Assembly (NCBI GenBank): GCA_963805715.1
Contig: CAWDVK010000007.1
Location: 186,001 to 250,000 of the forward strand
Direction: 5' to 3'
Source: CAWDVK01 sp963805715
GTDB lineage: Bacteria; Actinomycetota; Actinomycetes; Streptosporangiales; Streptosporangiaceae
DNA: 64,000 bases
Of this stretch, positions 18,572 to 26,985 are shown in pieces (positions within the stretch are counted from its first letter, which is position 1; each line of letters begins with the position of its first letter). A program made the position numbers and the translations under genes. A model generated the notes under the pieces. The model was not told the origin of the DNA, ran no database searches, and worked only from the letters and a program-made list of their open reading frames with translations.

Positions 18572-20239
18572 GTGTTCGAGACACTATCCGATCGGCTTAC
18601 CCAGGTCTTCTCGGCGCTGCGCGGGCGCGGGCGGCTGTCGGCGGCCGACATCGACGCGACCTGCCGTGAGATCAGGATCGCGCTGCTGGAGGCGGACGTT
18701 GCGCTGCCGGTGGTGCGCGAGTTCATCAGCCACGTCCGGGAGCGGGCATCGGGGGCCGAGGTCTCCGAGGCGCTGAACCCTGCCCAGCAGGTCATCAAGA
18801 TCGTCAATGAGGAGCTCATCGCCATCCTGGGCGGTGAGGCCAGGCGGCTGCGCTTCGCCAAGGTCCCGCCGACCGTCATCATGCTGGCCGGCCTGCAGGG
18901 CTCAGGTAAGACCACGCTGGCCGCCAAGCTGGCGCTGTGGCTGCGCGGCCAGGGCAACACGCCCATGCTGGTCGCCGCCGACCTGCAGCGGCCGAACGCG
19001 GTCCAGCAGCTGCAGGTGCTCGGGGAGCAGGCGGGCGTGCCCGTCTTCGCGCCCTATCCGGGCAACGGCGTCGGCGACCCGGTGCAGGCGGCCACCGAGT
19101 CGCTGGATGAGGCGCGACGCCGGCAGCACAACATCGTGATCATCGACACGGCCTGCCGGCTCGGCATCGATGAGGAGATGATGCGCCAGGCCGCGCAGAT
19201 CAGGGACGCGGTCGATCCGGACGAGATCCTGTTCGTGGTCGACGCGATGATCGGCCAGGATGCCGTCCAGACGGCTCAGGCCTTCCTGGACGGCGTCGGC
19301 TACGACGGCGTGGTCCTCACCAAGCTCGACGGCGACGCCCGCGGCGGCGCTGCGCTGTCCATCGCCCAGCTCACCGGCAGGCCGGTGATGTTCGCGTCGT
19401 CCGGCGAGAAGCTGCAGGACTTCGACATCTTCCACCCGGACCGGATGGCCTCGCGCATCCTGGACCTGGGCGACATCCTGACGCTGATCGAGCAGGCAGA
19501 GCGGAGCTTCGACCAGGAGCAGGCCGCCGAGATGGCCGGCAAGCTGGCCTCCGGCGACGGGTTCACGCTGGAGGACTTCGTCGAGCAGCTCGCCATGGTC
19601 CGCAAGCTCGGGCCGATCGGCAACCTGCTGGGCATGCTGCCGGGGGCCGCGCAGAACCGCGAGATGCTCAGCCAGGTCAGCGACAAGGACCTGGACCGGG
19701 CGGCCGCCATCGTGAACTCGATGACCGTCGAGGAGCGGCGCAATCCGAAGATCATCAACGGATCCCGGCGCGCCAGGATCGCGGCCGGATCGGGCGTGAC
19801 GGTGGGTGAGGTCAACTCGCTCATCGTGCGCTTCATGGAGGGCCAGAAGATGATGCGCCAGATGATGGGCAGCATCCCTGGCATGGGCGGCATGCGCCGC
19901 GGCCAGAAGTCCAAGGGCAAGAAGAAGGGGAAGGGCGGCGGCCGCCCGGCCAGCGCGCCCGGCCGGGGCACTCAGCGCGGCGGCCCGCCGGGACTGCCGG
20001 CCGGTCCCGGCCAGCCCGGCGCGCCGGCCGGACCCGGCCAGCTGCCGCCCGGCTTCGGCCAGGGCGGCACCGGGCCGGGCTCGCTGCCGCCCGGCTTCGG
20101 CGGCCCGGGGGACGGCCAGGGCGGTGATGACCGGGGGCGGCGTCAGCTGCCTGGCTTCCCCGGTCAGCCAAACCTGCCTCCCGGCCTGCGCGGCCCGCAG
20201 CCGGGGCGTCGCGGGCGGCCGGGCAAGCGGGGGCGCTAG
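18572..20239 (+). CDS. ffh: Signal recognition particle protein Ffh
   Basis: The GTPase of the signal recognition particle. It binds signal sequences through a methionine-rich M domain. N and G domains are clear (G1 GLQGSGKTT, DLQRPNA, TKLDGDARGG), and the M domain includes MEGQKMMRQMMGSIPGMGGM. The C-terminal tail of about 90 residues is rich in Gly, Pro and Arg. The G3 motif reads DTACRL instead of the nearly invariant DTAGRL, with Cys at residue 195 (codon 19154-19156). This position touches the nucleotide gamma-phosphate, so the change is either a sequence error or functionally notable. The GTG start matches the MFETLSDRL family N-terminus. Confidence 0.95.
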   Translation: MFETLSDRLTQVFSALRGRGRLSAADIDATCREIRIALLEADVALPVVREFISHVRERASGAEVSEALNPAQQVIKIVNEELIAILGGEARRLRFAKVPPTVIMLAGLQGSGKTTLAAKLALWLRGQGNTPMLVAADLQRPNAVQQLQVLGEQAGVPVFAPYPGNGVGDPVQAATESLDEARRRQHNIVIIDTACRLGIDEEMMRQAAQIRDAVDPDEILFVVDAMIGQDAVQTAQAFLDGVGYDGVVLTKLDGDARGGAALSIAQLTGRPVMFASSGEKLQDFDIFHPDRMASRILDLGDILTLIEQAERSFDQEQAAEMAGKLASGDGFTLEDFVEQLAMVRKLGPIGNLLGMLPGAAQNREMLSQVSDKDLDRAAAIVNSMTVEERRNPKIINGSRRARIAAGSGVTVGEVNSLIVRFMEGQKMMRQMMGSIPGMGGMRRGQKSKGKKKGKGGGRPASAPGRGTQRGGPPGLPAGPGQPGAPAGPGQLPPGFGQGGTGPGSLPPGFGGPGDGQGGDDRGRRQLPGFPGQPNLPPGLRGPQPGRRGRPGKRGR

Positions 20240-20456
20240 GATCGTCACGGCCCGCCCCGGTGCCGGCGATCCCGTGCTGGCGATGCTGGCGATTACGCCC
20301 TGGCGGGCCGCGTCTGGCAGAATGTGACAGCTACGATCGGCCGCGCGAGGCCCTCTCTCGAACTCGCTGAGCCGGACCCATGAGGGTGGCACGTCCGGTC
20401 CCCACCCGGGCGCGCATGCCGCCCGCCACCGAATCCGCTGGGAGAAGACCACAGCC

Positions 20457-21041
20457 GTGGCTGTAAAGATCAAGCTGAAGCGCATGGGCAAGATTCGCGC
20501 GCCCTACTACCGGATCGTTGTCGCCGACTCCCGCACCAAGCGGGACGGGCGGGCGATCGAGGAGATCGGCAAGTACCACCCGAAGGACGACCCGTCGTTC
20601 ATCGAGGTGAACTCGGACCGGGCCCTGCACTGGCTGTCGGTGGGCGCGCAGCCCACCGACCCGGTCAGGAAGATCCTGGAGATCACCGGTGACTGGCAGA
20701 AGTTCAAGGGCCTGCCGGGAGCCGAGGGCACGCTGCGAACCGCCGCCCCCAGGGAAGACAAGAAGGCGGTCTTCGCCGCCGCCGCCGCGGAGTCGCTGGC
20801 CGACAGCGGCGCCACGACGCCCAGGAAGGGACGGGCCAGGGCCACCGAGGCGAAGCCGGACAGCTCCGAGAAGCAGGCCGACAAGGCGCCCAGGGGGGAC
20901 AAGCCTGCCGCCAGGGCGGACAGGGCAGCCAGGGACGAGGAGCCCGCTCCGGCGCAGGACGCCGCGCCGGCGGCTGGTACGGCGCAGGCCGAGCCGGCTG
21001 CCGCCGAGCAGGCTGGCGAGGCCGCGGGGAGCGGAGAGTAG
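20457..21041 (+). CDS. rpsP: 30S ribosomal protein S16 with a long C-terminal extension
   Basis: The first about 85 residues are canonical S16 (AVKIKLKRMGKIRAPYYRIV and RDGRAIEEIGKYHPK). The remaining roughly 110 residues are Ala/Glu/Lys-rich and probably disordered. Such tails occur on S16 and S2 of many actinomycetes. The GTG start follows a GGGAGAAGACC sequence. khpA begins two bases after the stop, so translation is likely coupled. Confidence 0.95.
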   Translation: MAVKIKLKRMGKIRAPYYRIVVADSRTKRDGRAIEEIGKYHPKDDPSFIEVNSDRALHWLSVGAQPTDPVRKILEITGDWQKFKGLPGAEGTLRTAAPREDKKAVFAAAAAESLADSGATTPRKGRARATEAKPDSSEKQADKAPRGDKPAARADRAARDEEPAPAQDAAPAAGTAQAEPAAAEQAGEAAGSGE

Positions 21042-21042
21042 C

Positions 21043-21285
21043 GTGCTCGAGGAGGCCCTGGAGCACCTGGTGAAGGGCATCGTCGAGTATCCCGACGACG
21101 TGCGGGTCGATAGCCGCGGACTGCGCCGGGGCCGTGTCCTGGAGGTGCGCGTGCACCCGGACGACCTCGGCAAGGTCATCGGCCGGGGCGGGCGGACCGC
21201 GCGCGCCCTGCGGACCGTGATGGGATCGCTGGCCGGCAACTCCTACGTCCGGGTCGACCTGCTGGATACCGACGAGATCCGCTAG
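21043..21285 (+). CDS. khpA: KH-domain RNA-binding protein KhpA
   Basis: An 80-residue single KH domain with the GXXG loop in GKVIGRGGRTARALR. KhpA acts as a global RNA-binding protein, often with KhpB, and its gene is regularly located between rpsP and rimM as here. The GTG start gives MLEEALEHLVKGIVEYPDDV, a conserved N-terminus. The start is two bases after the rpsP stop. Confidence 0.92.
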   Translation: MLEEALEHLVKGIVEYPDDVRVDSRGLRRGRVLEVRVHPDDLGKVIGRGGRTARALRTVMGSLAGNSYVRVDLLDTDEIR

Positions 21286-21290
21286 CTGGC

Positions 21291-22700
21291 ATGCTGTTGG
21301 TCGTCGGCCGGGTAGTCCGGCCGCACGGGATCCGCGGCGAGGTCGCCGTGGAGGTGCGGACGGATGACCCGCAGCTGCGGTTCGTGCCCGGCTCGGTGCT
21401 GCAGACCGACCCGGCGCAGGCCGGTCCGCTGACGGTGTCCGCCGCCCGTCAGCATTCCGGCCGCCTGCTGGTCACCTTCGCCGGCATCGAGGATCGCGGC
21501 CAGGCAGACCCGCTCCGCGGCACGCTGCTGCTGGTGGATTCCGCTGACCTGGCCGATCCTGAGGACCTGGCCGAGTTCCGGGACTACCAGCTGATCGGCC
21601 TGGCCGCCGTCACCACCGCCGGCGAGCGCGTGGGCGTCGTGGCCGACGTGCTGCACCACGGCCAGGACCTGCTGGTCGTGGCTGGCGAAGGGCCGCGGCG
21701 CGGCGCGGACATGCTGGTGCCGTTCGTGGCGGCCATTGTCCCGGCGGTCGACATCGCGGCCGGACGGCTGGTCATCGACCCGCCGCCCGGCCTGCTCGAT
21801 CCCGACCTGGCCAGGCTAGGCCGTGGCCCGGCAGGCAGTAGCCCGGCAGGCAGTAGCGGGCTAGGCGAAGGGGGCAGCGCGCTGCGGATCGACATCATCA
21901 CCATCTTCCCGGACTACTTCGGCCCGCTGAGCGTGTCGCTGATCGGCAAGGCCGCTCAGCGCGGCGACATCGCCTTCGGCGTGCACGACCTGCGGCAGTG
22001 GGCCCGCGACGTGCATCGCACCGTGGATGACGCCCCGTTCGGCGGCGGCCCCGGCATGGTGATGAAGCCCGAGCCGTGGGGCGAGGCGATCGGGGAGGTC
22101 ACGGCTGGCGGCGGCCAGCCGCGGCTCGTCGTGCCGACCCCGGCCGGGGTGCCGTTCACCCAGCGGCTCGCGGCGGAGTACGCGGCCGAGCCGTGGCTCG
22201 TCTTCGCCTGCGGCAGGTACGAGGGAATCGACGCACGCGTGGCCGACGATGCCCGGTCCCGGATGCGCGTGGATGAGGTCAGCATCGGCGACTACGTGCT
22301 GGCCGGCGGCGAGCCGGCCGTGCTGGTCATGACCGAGGCCATCTGCCGGCTGCTGCCGGGCGTCCTGGGCAATGCCGGCTCGGCCGCCGACGACTCCTTC
22401 GGCGGCGGCAGCGGGCCGATGGCGGGCCTCGTCGAGGGACCCGCGTTCACCAGGCCGCGGGTCTGGCGGGGCCGGGAGGTGCCGCCGGTCCTGCTATCGG
22501 GTGACCATGGCGCCATCGCCCGATGGCGCCGGGAGCGTGCGCTGATCCGGACGGCGCAGAACAGGCCTGACCTGATTGCCGCCCTGGCCGCGGGGCCGCC
22601 GGCAGGCTCAGCGGACCGCCCGGCCGCCCTGGACGATCACGACCGCGCGGTGCTATCCGAGGCTGGCTTTCCGGTTAGCGGCGAAGATATGGCACACTGA
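21291..22700 (+). CDS. rimM-trmD: In-frame RimM-TrmD fusion (ribosome maturation factor and tRNA m1G37 methyltransferase)
   Basis: Residues about 1-175 are RimM: GRVVRPHGIRGEVAVEVRTD, a PRC-barrel segment, and the end VIDPPPGLLDPDL. Residues about 198-469 are TrmD: RIDIITIFPDYF, PFGGGPGMVMKPEP, the knotted SAM site FACGRYEGIDARV, and SIGDYVLAGGEPAVLVM. Between them an Ala/Gly/Ser-rich linker of roughly 20 residues has no stop and contains two copies of a 15-bp repeat. TrmD normally starts MRID. Here the equivalent codon is CTG at 21882, seven bases after GAAGGGGG, so separate initiation at CTG cannot be excluded. As written, one polypeptide of 469 residues is encoded. Confidence 0.85.
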   Translation: MLLVVGRVVRPHGIRGEVAVEVRTDDPQLRFVPGSVLQTDPAQAGPLTVSAARQHSGRLLVTFAGIEDRGQADPLRGTLLLVDSADLADPEDLAEFRDYQLIGLAAVTTAGERVGVVADVLHHGQDLLVVAGEGPRRGADMLVPFVAAIVPAVDIAAGRLVIDPPPGLLDPDLARLGRGPAGSSPAGSSGLGEGGSALRIDIITIFPDYFGPLSVSLIGKAAQRGDIAFGVHDLRQWARDVHRTVDDAPFGGGPGMVMKPEPWGEAIGEVTAGGGQPRLVVPTPAGVPFTQRLAAEYAAEPWLVFACGRYEGIDARVADDARSRMRVDEVSIGDYVLAGGEPAVLVMTEAICRLLPGVLGNAGSAADDSFGGGSGPMAGLVEGPAFTRPRVWRGREVPPVLLSGDHGAIARWRRERALIRTAQNRPDLIAALAAGPPAGSADRPAALDDHDRAVLSEAGFPVSGEDMAH

Positions 22701-22707
22701 AAGCCGT

Positions 22708-22760
22708 CGCCCCGTCGCTGGCCATCTTCGCCGGGGCGCTGCCGGGCGCCTCCGCCCGGC
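22708..22760 (+). terminator. Two hairpins between trmD and rplS
   Basis: A 7-bp stem CGCCCCG / CGGGGCG spans 22708-22738. A perfect 8-bp stem GCCGGGCG / CGCCCGGC with a four-base loop spans 22741-22760. Neither is followed by a T-run. They may be a processing site or attenuator controlling the ratio of TrmD to L19. Confidence 0.4.
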
Positions 22761-22829
22761 CCGACGAGACCAGACGCATGCAGCGCGTTCGCAGGCGTGC
22801 GCGTGATGACTACCGAGGAAGCCGCAGCG

Positions 22830-23189
22830 ATGCACACCGCGATTGCCGAGCTGGAGCAGGCGCAGATCCGTTCCGACATTCCGGAATTCCGGCCAGGGGA
22901 CACCCTGAGAGTACATGTGAAGGTCACCGAGGGTAACCGCTCCCGGATCCAGGTCTTCCAGGGTGTCGCCATCCGGCGCCAGGGCGGCGGCGCGCGCGAG
23001 ACGTTCACCGTCCGCAAGATCAGCTACGGCGTTGGCGTGGAGCGGACCTTCCCGGTGCACACCCCGGCGATCGACAAGATCGAGGTCGTCAGCCGCGGCC
23101 GGGTGCGCCGGGCGAAGCTCTACTACCTGCGCTCGCTGCGCGGCAAGGCCGCGAGGATCAGGGAGCGCCGCGAGCCGTCCGCGCGCTAG
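22830..23189 (+). CDS. rplS: 50S ribosomal protein L19
   Basis: A 119-residue large-subunit protein with IPEFRPGDTLRVHVKV, EGNRSRIQVFQGV, and the C-terminal GRVRRAKLYYLRSLRGKAARI. ATG 22830 has GAGGAA about nine bases upstream and gives the usual length. Upstream in-frame starts at 22806 and 22797 have no ribosome site. It closes the rpsP-khpA-rimM-trmD-rplS cluster. Confidence 0.95.
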   Translation: MHTAIAELEQAQIRSDIPEFRPGDTLRVHVKVTEGNRSRIQVFQGVAIRRQGGGARETFTVRKISYGVGVERTFPVHTPAIDKIEVVSRGRVRRAKLYYLRSLRGKAARIRERREPSAR

Positions 23190-23406
23190 CCCTGCTCGCC
23201 GTGCGGCCGAGCGCTGACCAGGCCGGCGGCAATGCCGGGCAGTGCGCCGGGCGAGCGCTGGCTGGCCGCACCCGCACCCGCGCCTTGTCCGATGCGGCGG
23301 CCGGCTATGCCAGAACGAGGCTCTCCGGCGAGTTCCGCCTGCCCGGCCCGGCCGGCCGTGGCGCCAGTGCCGCGATAGGTCGCGGCCGGGTGCGACGGGC
23401 GGCCCT

Positions 23407-24558
23407 GTGAGCGCGGCCGCGCCAGCCGGCGATGATCACAGCGCCGAGCGCGGCAGTCAGCCGGGTGAGGCGGGCCTAGCCCGCGGCCAGGGCCAGCGCG
23501 CCGGTGACCAGGATGGCAGTGACCAGGGCACTGGTCACCAGGACGCCAGCCCCGAGGACGCCATCCCCGAGGACGCCAGCCCCGAGGACGCCAGCCCCGA
23601 GGACGCCAGCCCCGAGGACGGCATCCCCGAGGACGGCGGGCGGCGGCGGAAGAGGCCGGTGTGGCGCGAGCTGCCGGTGCTCATACTGGTGGCGCTGGTC
23701 ATCGCGCTGCTGATCAAGTCCTTCGTGGTGCAGGCGTTCTACATTCCGTCCGGCTCCATGCAGGACACGCTCGCGATCGGCGACAAGGTCCTGGTCAACA
23801 AGCTCGTGTATCACGTCAGGAGCATCGAGCCGGGCGACATCATCGTGTTCGACGGAGCCGGCTCGTGGAACGCGCCGGCCGCCCCCAGCCCGAGCTCCGA
23901 TCCCGTGGTCCGGGCCTATGACGCGACGCTGCGGCCGCTTTTTCACTCGATCGCCGGGATCTTCGGGACGACACCCGGCCAGACGGATTACATCAAGCGG
24001 GTGATCGGGGTGCCCGGCGACCGGGTGGCCTGCTGCAACGCCCGCGGCCTGATCACCGTGAACGGGGTGGCGCTGCACGAGGGGTCCTACCTCTATCCCG
24101 GCAACAAGCCGGGTGATGCGCCCGAGGGCGAGTCCGGGCATTTCAGCCTGACGGTCCCGGCGGGCCGCCTGTGGGTGCTCGGGGATCACCGGGCCATCTC
24201 CGATGACTCCCGCGGGCACGTCGACGACCCGGGCAACGGGACGATCCCGGAGAGTGCGGTGGTCGGCCGGGCTTTCATGATCGTGTGGCCGCCGTCACGC
24301 TGGCGGATCCTGCCGATCCCGTCCACGTTCGGCCAGGCAGGGATCAGCAGGCCGGCCGGGTCAGCGGCCCGCGGGACGGCCGCTGCGGCCGCGGCGGCCG
24401 ATGCGGGCGTGCCCGTCGTCGCGGCGCCGTCCCCGCTGCCGCTCGGCGGCGGCCTGGCCGCCGCGATCCCGGTGACCTGGCTGCATCGGCGGCTCCGGCT
24501 GCGCCGGCGCCGGGTGCGTCCGGCCCGGCGGGCGCGTGCCGCGCGGCGGGCGCGCTGA
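23407..24558 (+). CDS. lepB: Signal peptidase I (first of two), with acidic repeat N-terminus
   Basis: Cleaves signal peptides from exported proteins at the outer face of the membrane. The nucleophile Ser is in YIPSGSMQDTL and the general-base Lys in YIKRVIGVPGDRV. A transmembrane anchor lies just before (VLILVALVIALLIKSFVV), and a second hydrophobic segment lies near the Arg-rich C-terminus. The cytoplasmic N-terminus has five-residue acidic repeats of the EDASP type encoded by 15-bp tandem repeats. GTG 23407 is the most likely start (383 residues). It is paralogous to the next gene. Signal peptidase arrays after rplS are a known Streptomyces feature. Confidence 0.9.
   Translation: MSAAAPAGDDHSAERGSQPGEAGLARGQGQRAGDQDGSDQGTGHQDASPEDAIPEDASPEDASPEDASPEDGIPEDGGRRRKRPVWRELPVLILVALVIALLIKSFVVQAFYIPSGSMQDTLAIGDKVLVNKLVYHVRSIEPGDIIVFDGAGSWNAPAAPSPSSDPVVRAYDATLRPLFHSIAGIFGTTPGQTDYIKRVIGVPGDRVACCNARGLITVNGVALHEGSYLYPGNKPGDAPEGESGHFSLTVPAGRLWVLGDHRAISDDSRGHVDDPGNGTIPESAVVGRAFMIVWPPSRWRILPIPSTFGQAGISRPAGSAARGTAAAAAAADAGVPVVAAPSPLPLGGGLAAAIPVTWLHRRLRLRRRRVRPARRARAARRAR
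23541..23630. repeat. Six 15-bp tandem repeats inside lepB
   Basis: Units of GGACGCCAGCCCCGA or one- to two-base variants repeat six times in frame and encode a chain of EDASP and EDAIP/EDGIP blocks in the cytoplasmic tail of the signal peptidase. The repeat unit is five codons, so copy-number change keeps the frame. Confidence 0.95.
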
Positions 24559-24686
24559 CCGGGTTGGCACGGTGTTTCGCGCTTTGTCCCGCTAGGAGAG
24601 GGAATGATGCGGCCGCTGGCCGCAGTTCGCGTGCCATGGCACGCTGCGGTGCTGCCGGCCCGCCGCCGGCGCTAGGCTCGGTCCCG

Positions 24687-25724
24687 ATGGCGAGCGAAGA
24701 GCAGGGCATGAGTGACCGTCTGACCGGGCGCCCGGTGGCAGGCGAGGCTGAGGGCGCTTCCTGGAGCCCGGCCCCGCCGCGCGCATCCGCAGGCGAGGAC
24801 GGGCAGGCCGGCGGAGCCGAGCCCGGCACGAGCCCCGGAGCGGCCGGTAACGAGCCGGCGGACACGGAGGCGGGCAAGGAAAGGCGGAATCGCTCGTTCT
24901 GGCGGGAGCTGCCGATCCTGATCGTGATCGCGCTGGTGATCGCGCTGCTGATCAAGACATTCGTCGTGCAGGCGTTCTTCATCCCGTCCTCCTCGATGGA
25001 GGACACCCTGCTGATCGGCGACAAGGTCCTGGTCAACAAGATGGTCTACCACTTCAGGAGCATCCAGCCCGGCGACATCATCGTGTTCAACGGCGCGGGC
25101 TCGTGGAATCCGGTGCCGGCCCCGGCCCCGGCCAGCTCCGATCCGATCGTCCGCGCCTATGACGACACCCTGAAGCCCTTGTTCCACTCGATCGCCGGCC
25201 TGGTCGGCACCAATCCCGGCCAGACCTACTTCATCAAGCGCGTGATCGGGATCCCCGGCGACCGGGTGGCCTGCTGCAATGCCCAGGGACTCGTCACCGT
25301 GAACGGCGTGCCGCTGCACGAGCAGTCCTACCTCTACCCGGGCGCGGCGCCTTCCACGATCAGGTTCTCCATTACCGTCCCGCCGGGCCGCCTGTGGGTG
25401 ATGGGCGATAACAGGGCCGTCTCCGAGGACTCCCGGCTGCGGCAGAACGACCCCGGCCGCGGGACCGTACCCGAGAACGAGGTCGTCGGCCGGGCCTTCA
25501 TGATCGTGTGGCCACCGTCCCGGTGGCGGATCCTGCCCATCCCGTCGACCTTCTCGCAGCAGGGCGTATCCGCGCACGCATCGGCGGCAGCCGCCGGCGG
25601 CGGCACGGTGCGGCTCCGGCCGGCCGCCCCGTACCTGCCGCTGGCAGGCGGCGTGGCCGCCGCGGTCCCGCTGACCCTGCTCCAGCGCCGGCTCCGCCGG
25701 CGCCGTGCGCCGCGGTGCCGGTGA
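24687..25724 (+). CDS. lepB: Signal peptidase I (second of two)
   Basis: The 345-residue paralogue of the preceding signal peptidase. The catalytic Ser is in FIPSSSMEDTL and the Lys in YFIKRVIGIPGDRV, with the conserved MGDNRAVSEDSR box. One transmembrane anchor precedes the active site, and a C-terminal hydrophobic segment with an Arg-rich end follows. It lacks the acidic 15-bp repeats of the first copy. The box-E Asn is present here (GDNRA), while the first copy has His (GDHRA), which may affect activity or specificity. ATG 24687 is preferred. ATG 24708 is possible. Confidence 0.92.
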   Translation: MASEEQGMSDRLTGRPVAGEAEGASWSPAPPRASAGEDGQAGGAEPGTSPGAAGNEPADTEAGKERRNRSFWRELPILIVIALVIALLIKTFVVQAFFIPSSSMEDTLLIGDKVLVNKMVYHFRSIQPGDIIVFNGAGSWNPVPAPAPASSDPIVRAYDDTLKPLFHSIAGLVGTNPGQTYFIKRVIGIPGDRVACCNAQGLVTVNGVPLHEQSYLYPGAAPSTIRFSITVPPGRLWVMGDNRAVSEDSRLRQNDPGRGTVPENEVVGRAFMIVWPPSRWRILPIPSTFSQQGVSAHASAAAAGGGTVRLRPAAPYLPLAGGVAAAVPLTLLQRRLRRRRAPRCR

Positions 25725-25728
25725 CGCG

Positions 25729-26490
25729 ATGTACCGGGCCGTCCAACGCCCTGCCGGCTATACCCCGAGGCGAGGTTCCGGGCTGGGCGCCTACGAGAGG
25801 GCGCTAGCGCAGGCCGGCCTGTCGCCGGTCGCGGGCATCGACGAGGCGGGCCGCGGCGCGTGCGCCGGGCCGCTGGTCGTCGCGGCGGCCGTGCTGCGGC
25901 CGGGACGGCTGTCCGGGATCCCTGAGCTGGCCGATTCCAAGGCGCTGTCGCCGCAGGCCAGGGAAGTGGCCTATGAGCAGATCATGAACGCCGCCCTGGA
26001 CTGGAACGTGGTGGTCATTCCCGTGGCCGATATCGACCGGCTCGGCCTGCATGCGTGCAATATCACCGGGATGCGCAGGGCCCTGGCCGGGCTTCATCGC
26101 CGGCCGGAGTACGTGCTCACCGACGGCTTCGGCGTCCGCGGGCTGGCCGTCCCGGCCCTGGCCATGTGGAAAGGGGACCAGGTGGCCGCCTGCGTGGCCG
26201 CCGCGTCGGTGATCGCCAAGGTCACCAGGGACCGGATCATGTGCGAGCTGGGGGCTGAGTACCCGGCTTACGGCTTTGCCCGGCACAAGGGGTACTCGAC
26301 CCCGAGTCACATGCGCGCCCTGGCGGAGCGCGGCCCGTGCCTGCAGCACCGCCGGTCGTTCGCCAACGTGCCCGGCGTGCCTGAGGCCCGCCGTGAGCCA
26401 GATCCGGGGGAGACTGCCTCTATCGTGGATGTCATCGGGGAACAGGTATGGCCATCGGCAGGCCTCGCGGCGAGCGCCCGCGGTGCCTGA
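25729..26490 (+). CDS. rnhB: Ribonuclease HII
   Basis: Removes ribonucleotides and RNA primers from DNA duplexes. The catalytic Asp and Glu are in GIDEAGRGACAGPLV. Further acidic residues are in LADSKALS and VLTDGFGV, and AAASVIAKVTRDRIM is conserved. ATG 25729 gives 253 residues and starts just after the lepB stop. GTG 25705 would overlap it. The gene order lepB-rnhB-DUF2469-yraN is standard in actinomycetes. Confidence 0.94.
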   Translation: MYRAVQRPAGYTPRRGSGLGAYERALAQAGLSPVAGIDEAGRGACAGPLVVAAAVLRPGRLSGIPELADSKALSPQAREVAYEQIMNAALDWNVVVIPVADIDRLGLHACNITGMRRALAGLHRRPEYVLTDGFGVRGLAVPALAMWKGDQVAACVAAASVIAKVTRDRIMCELGAEYPAYGFARHKGYSTPSHMRALAERGPCLQHRRSFANVPGVPEARREPDPGETASIVDVIGEQVWPSAGLAASARGA

Positions 26491-26504
26491 TCGGAGGGGA
26501 GAAC

Positions 26505-26819
26505 ATGAGCGCGGAGGATCTCGAGAAGTACGAGACCGAGATGGAGCTCCAGCTCTACCGCGAGTACCGGGATGTCGTCGGGCTTTTCAGCCATGTGGTG
26601 GAGACGGAGCGCCGGTTCTATCTCACCAACCACGTCGAGCTGAACGTCCGCACGGTCGACAACGGAGAAGTCTTCTTCGAAGTGATCATGCAAGACGCCT
26701 GGGTGTGGGATATGTACAGGCCAGCCCGTTTCGTGAAAAACGTTCGTGTTGTCACCTTCAAGGACGTGAACATCGAGGAACTGGCCAAGAGCGATCTCCA
26801 GATTCCCGAGGACAAGTAG
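26505..26819 (+). CDS. DUF2469 family protein
   Basis: A 104-residue actinobacterial DUF2469 protein starting MSAEDLEKYETEMELQLYRE and containing VVETERRFYLTNHVE and AWVWDMYRPARFVKNVRV. The ATG is preceded by GGAGGGGAG. The family has no established function but is nearly universal in actinomycetes at this position between rnhB and yraN. The mixed acidic and aromatic composition suggests a cytosolic protein. Confidence 0.93.
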   Translation: MSAEDLEKYETEMELQLYREYRDVVGLFSHVVETERRFYLTNHVELNVRTVDNGEVFFEVIMQDAWVWDMYRPARFVKNVRVVTFKDVNIEELAKSDLQIPEDK

Positions 26820-26884
26820 CCGCGGCCGCCAGCGGCCGGGCTCCCGGTACCTAACCACCCGGCACCGACAATTCGCCGCGCCTG

Positions 26885-26925
26885 GTCCACAGCGCCGCTC
26901 CGCCCGAAGCGGCGTCCACAGCGGC
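26885..26925. promoter_or_regulatory. Paired DnaA-box-like sites upstream of yraN
   Basis: Two copies of GTCCACAGCGSC lie at 26885-26896 and 26914-26925, starting 29 bases apart. With their 5' flanks they read TGGTCCACA and GCGTCCACA, eight and seven matches out of nine to the actinomycete DnaA box TTGTCCACA. The second site starts 72 bases before the yraN ATG. A similar pair precedes dprA. Confidence 0.4.
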
Positions 26926-26985
26926 TGATTCGCCCCAGCGGCCAGATCACCGCCTCCGGCACCGTCGGCACCGGAGGTGGTGCTG

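Noticed and set aside
23541..23630. Sequencing-induced repeat expansion in lepB
   Set aside because: The units are not identical, keep the frame, and give a consistent acidic tail, so the repeat is probably real.
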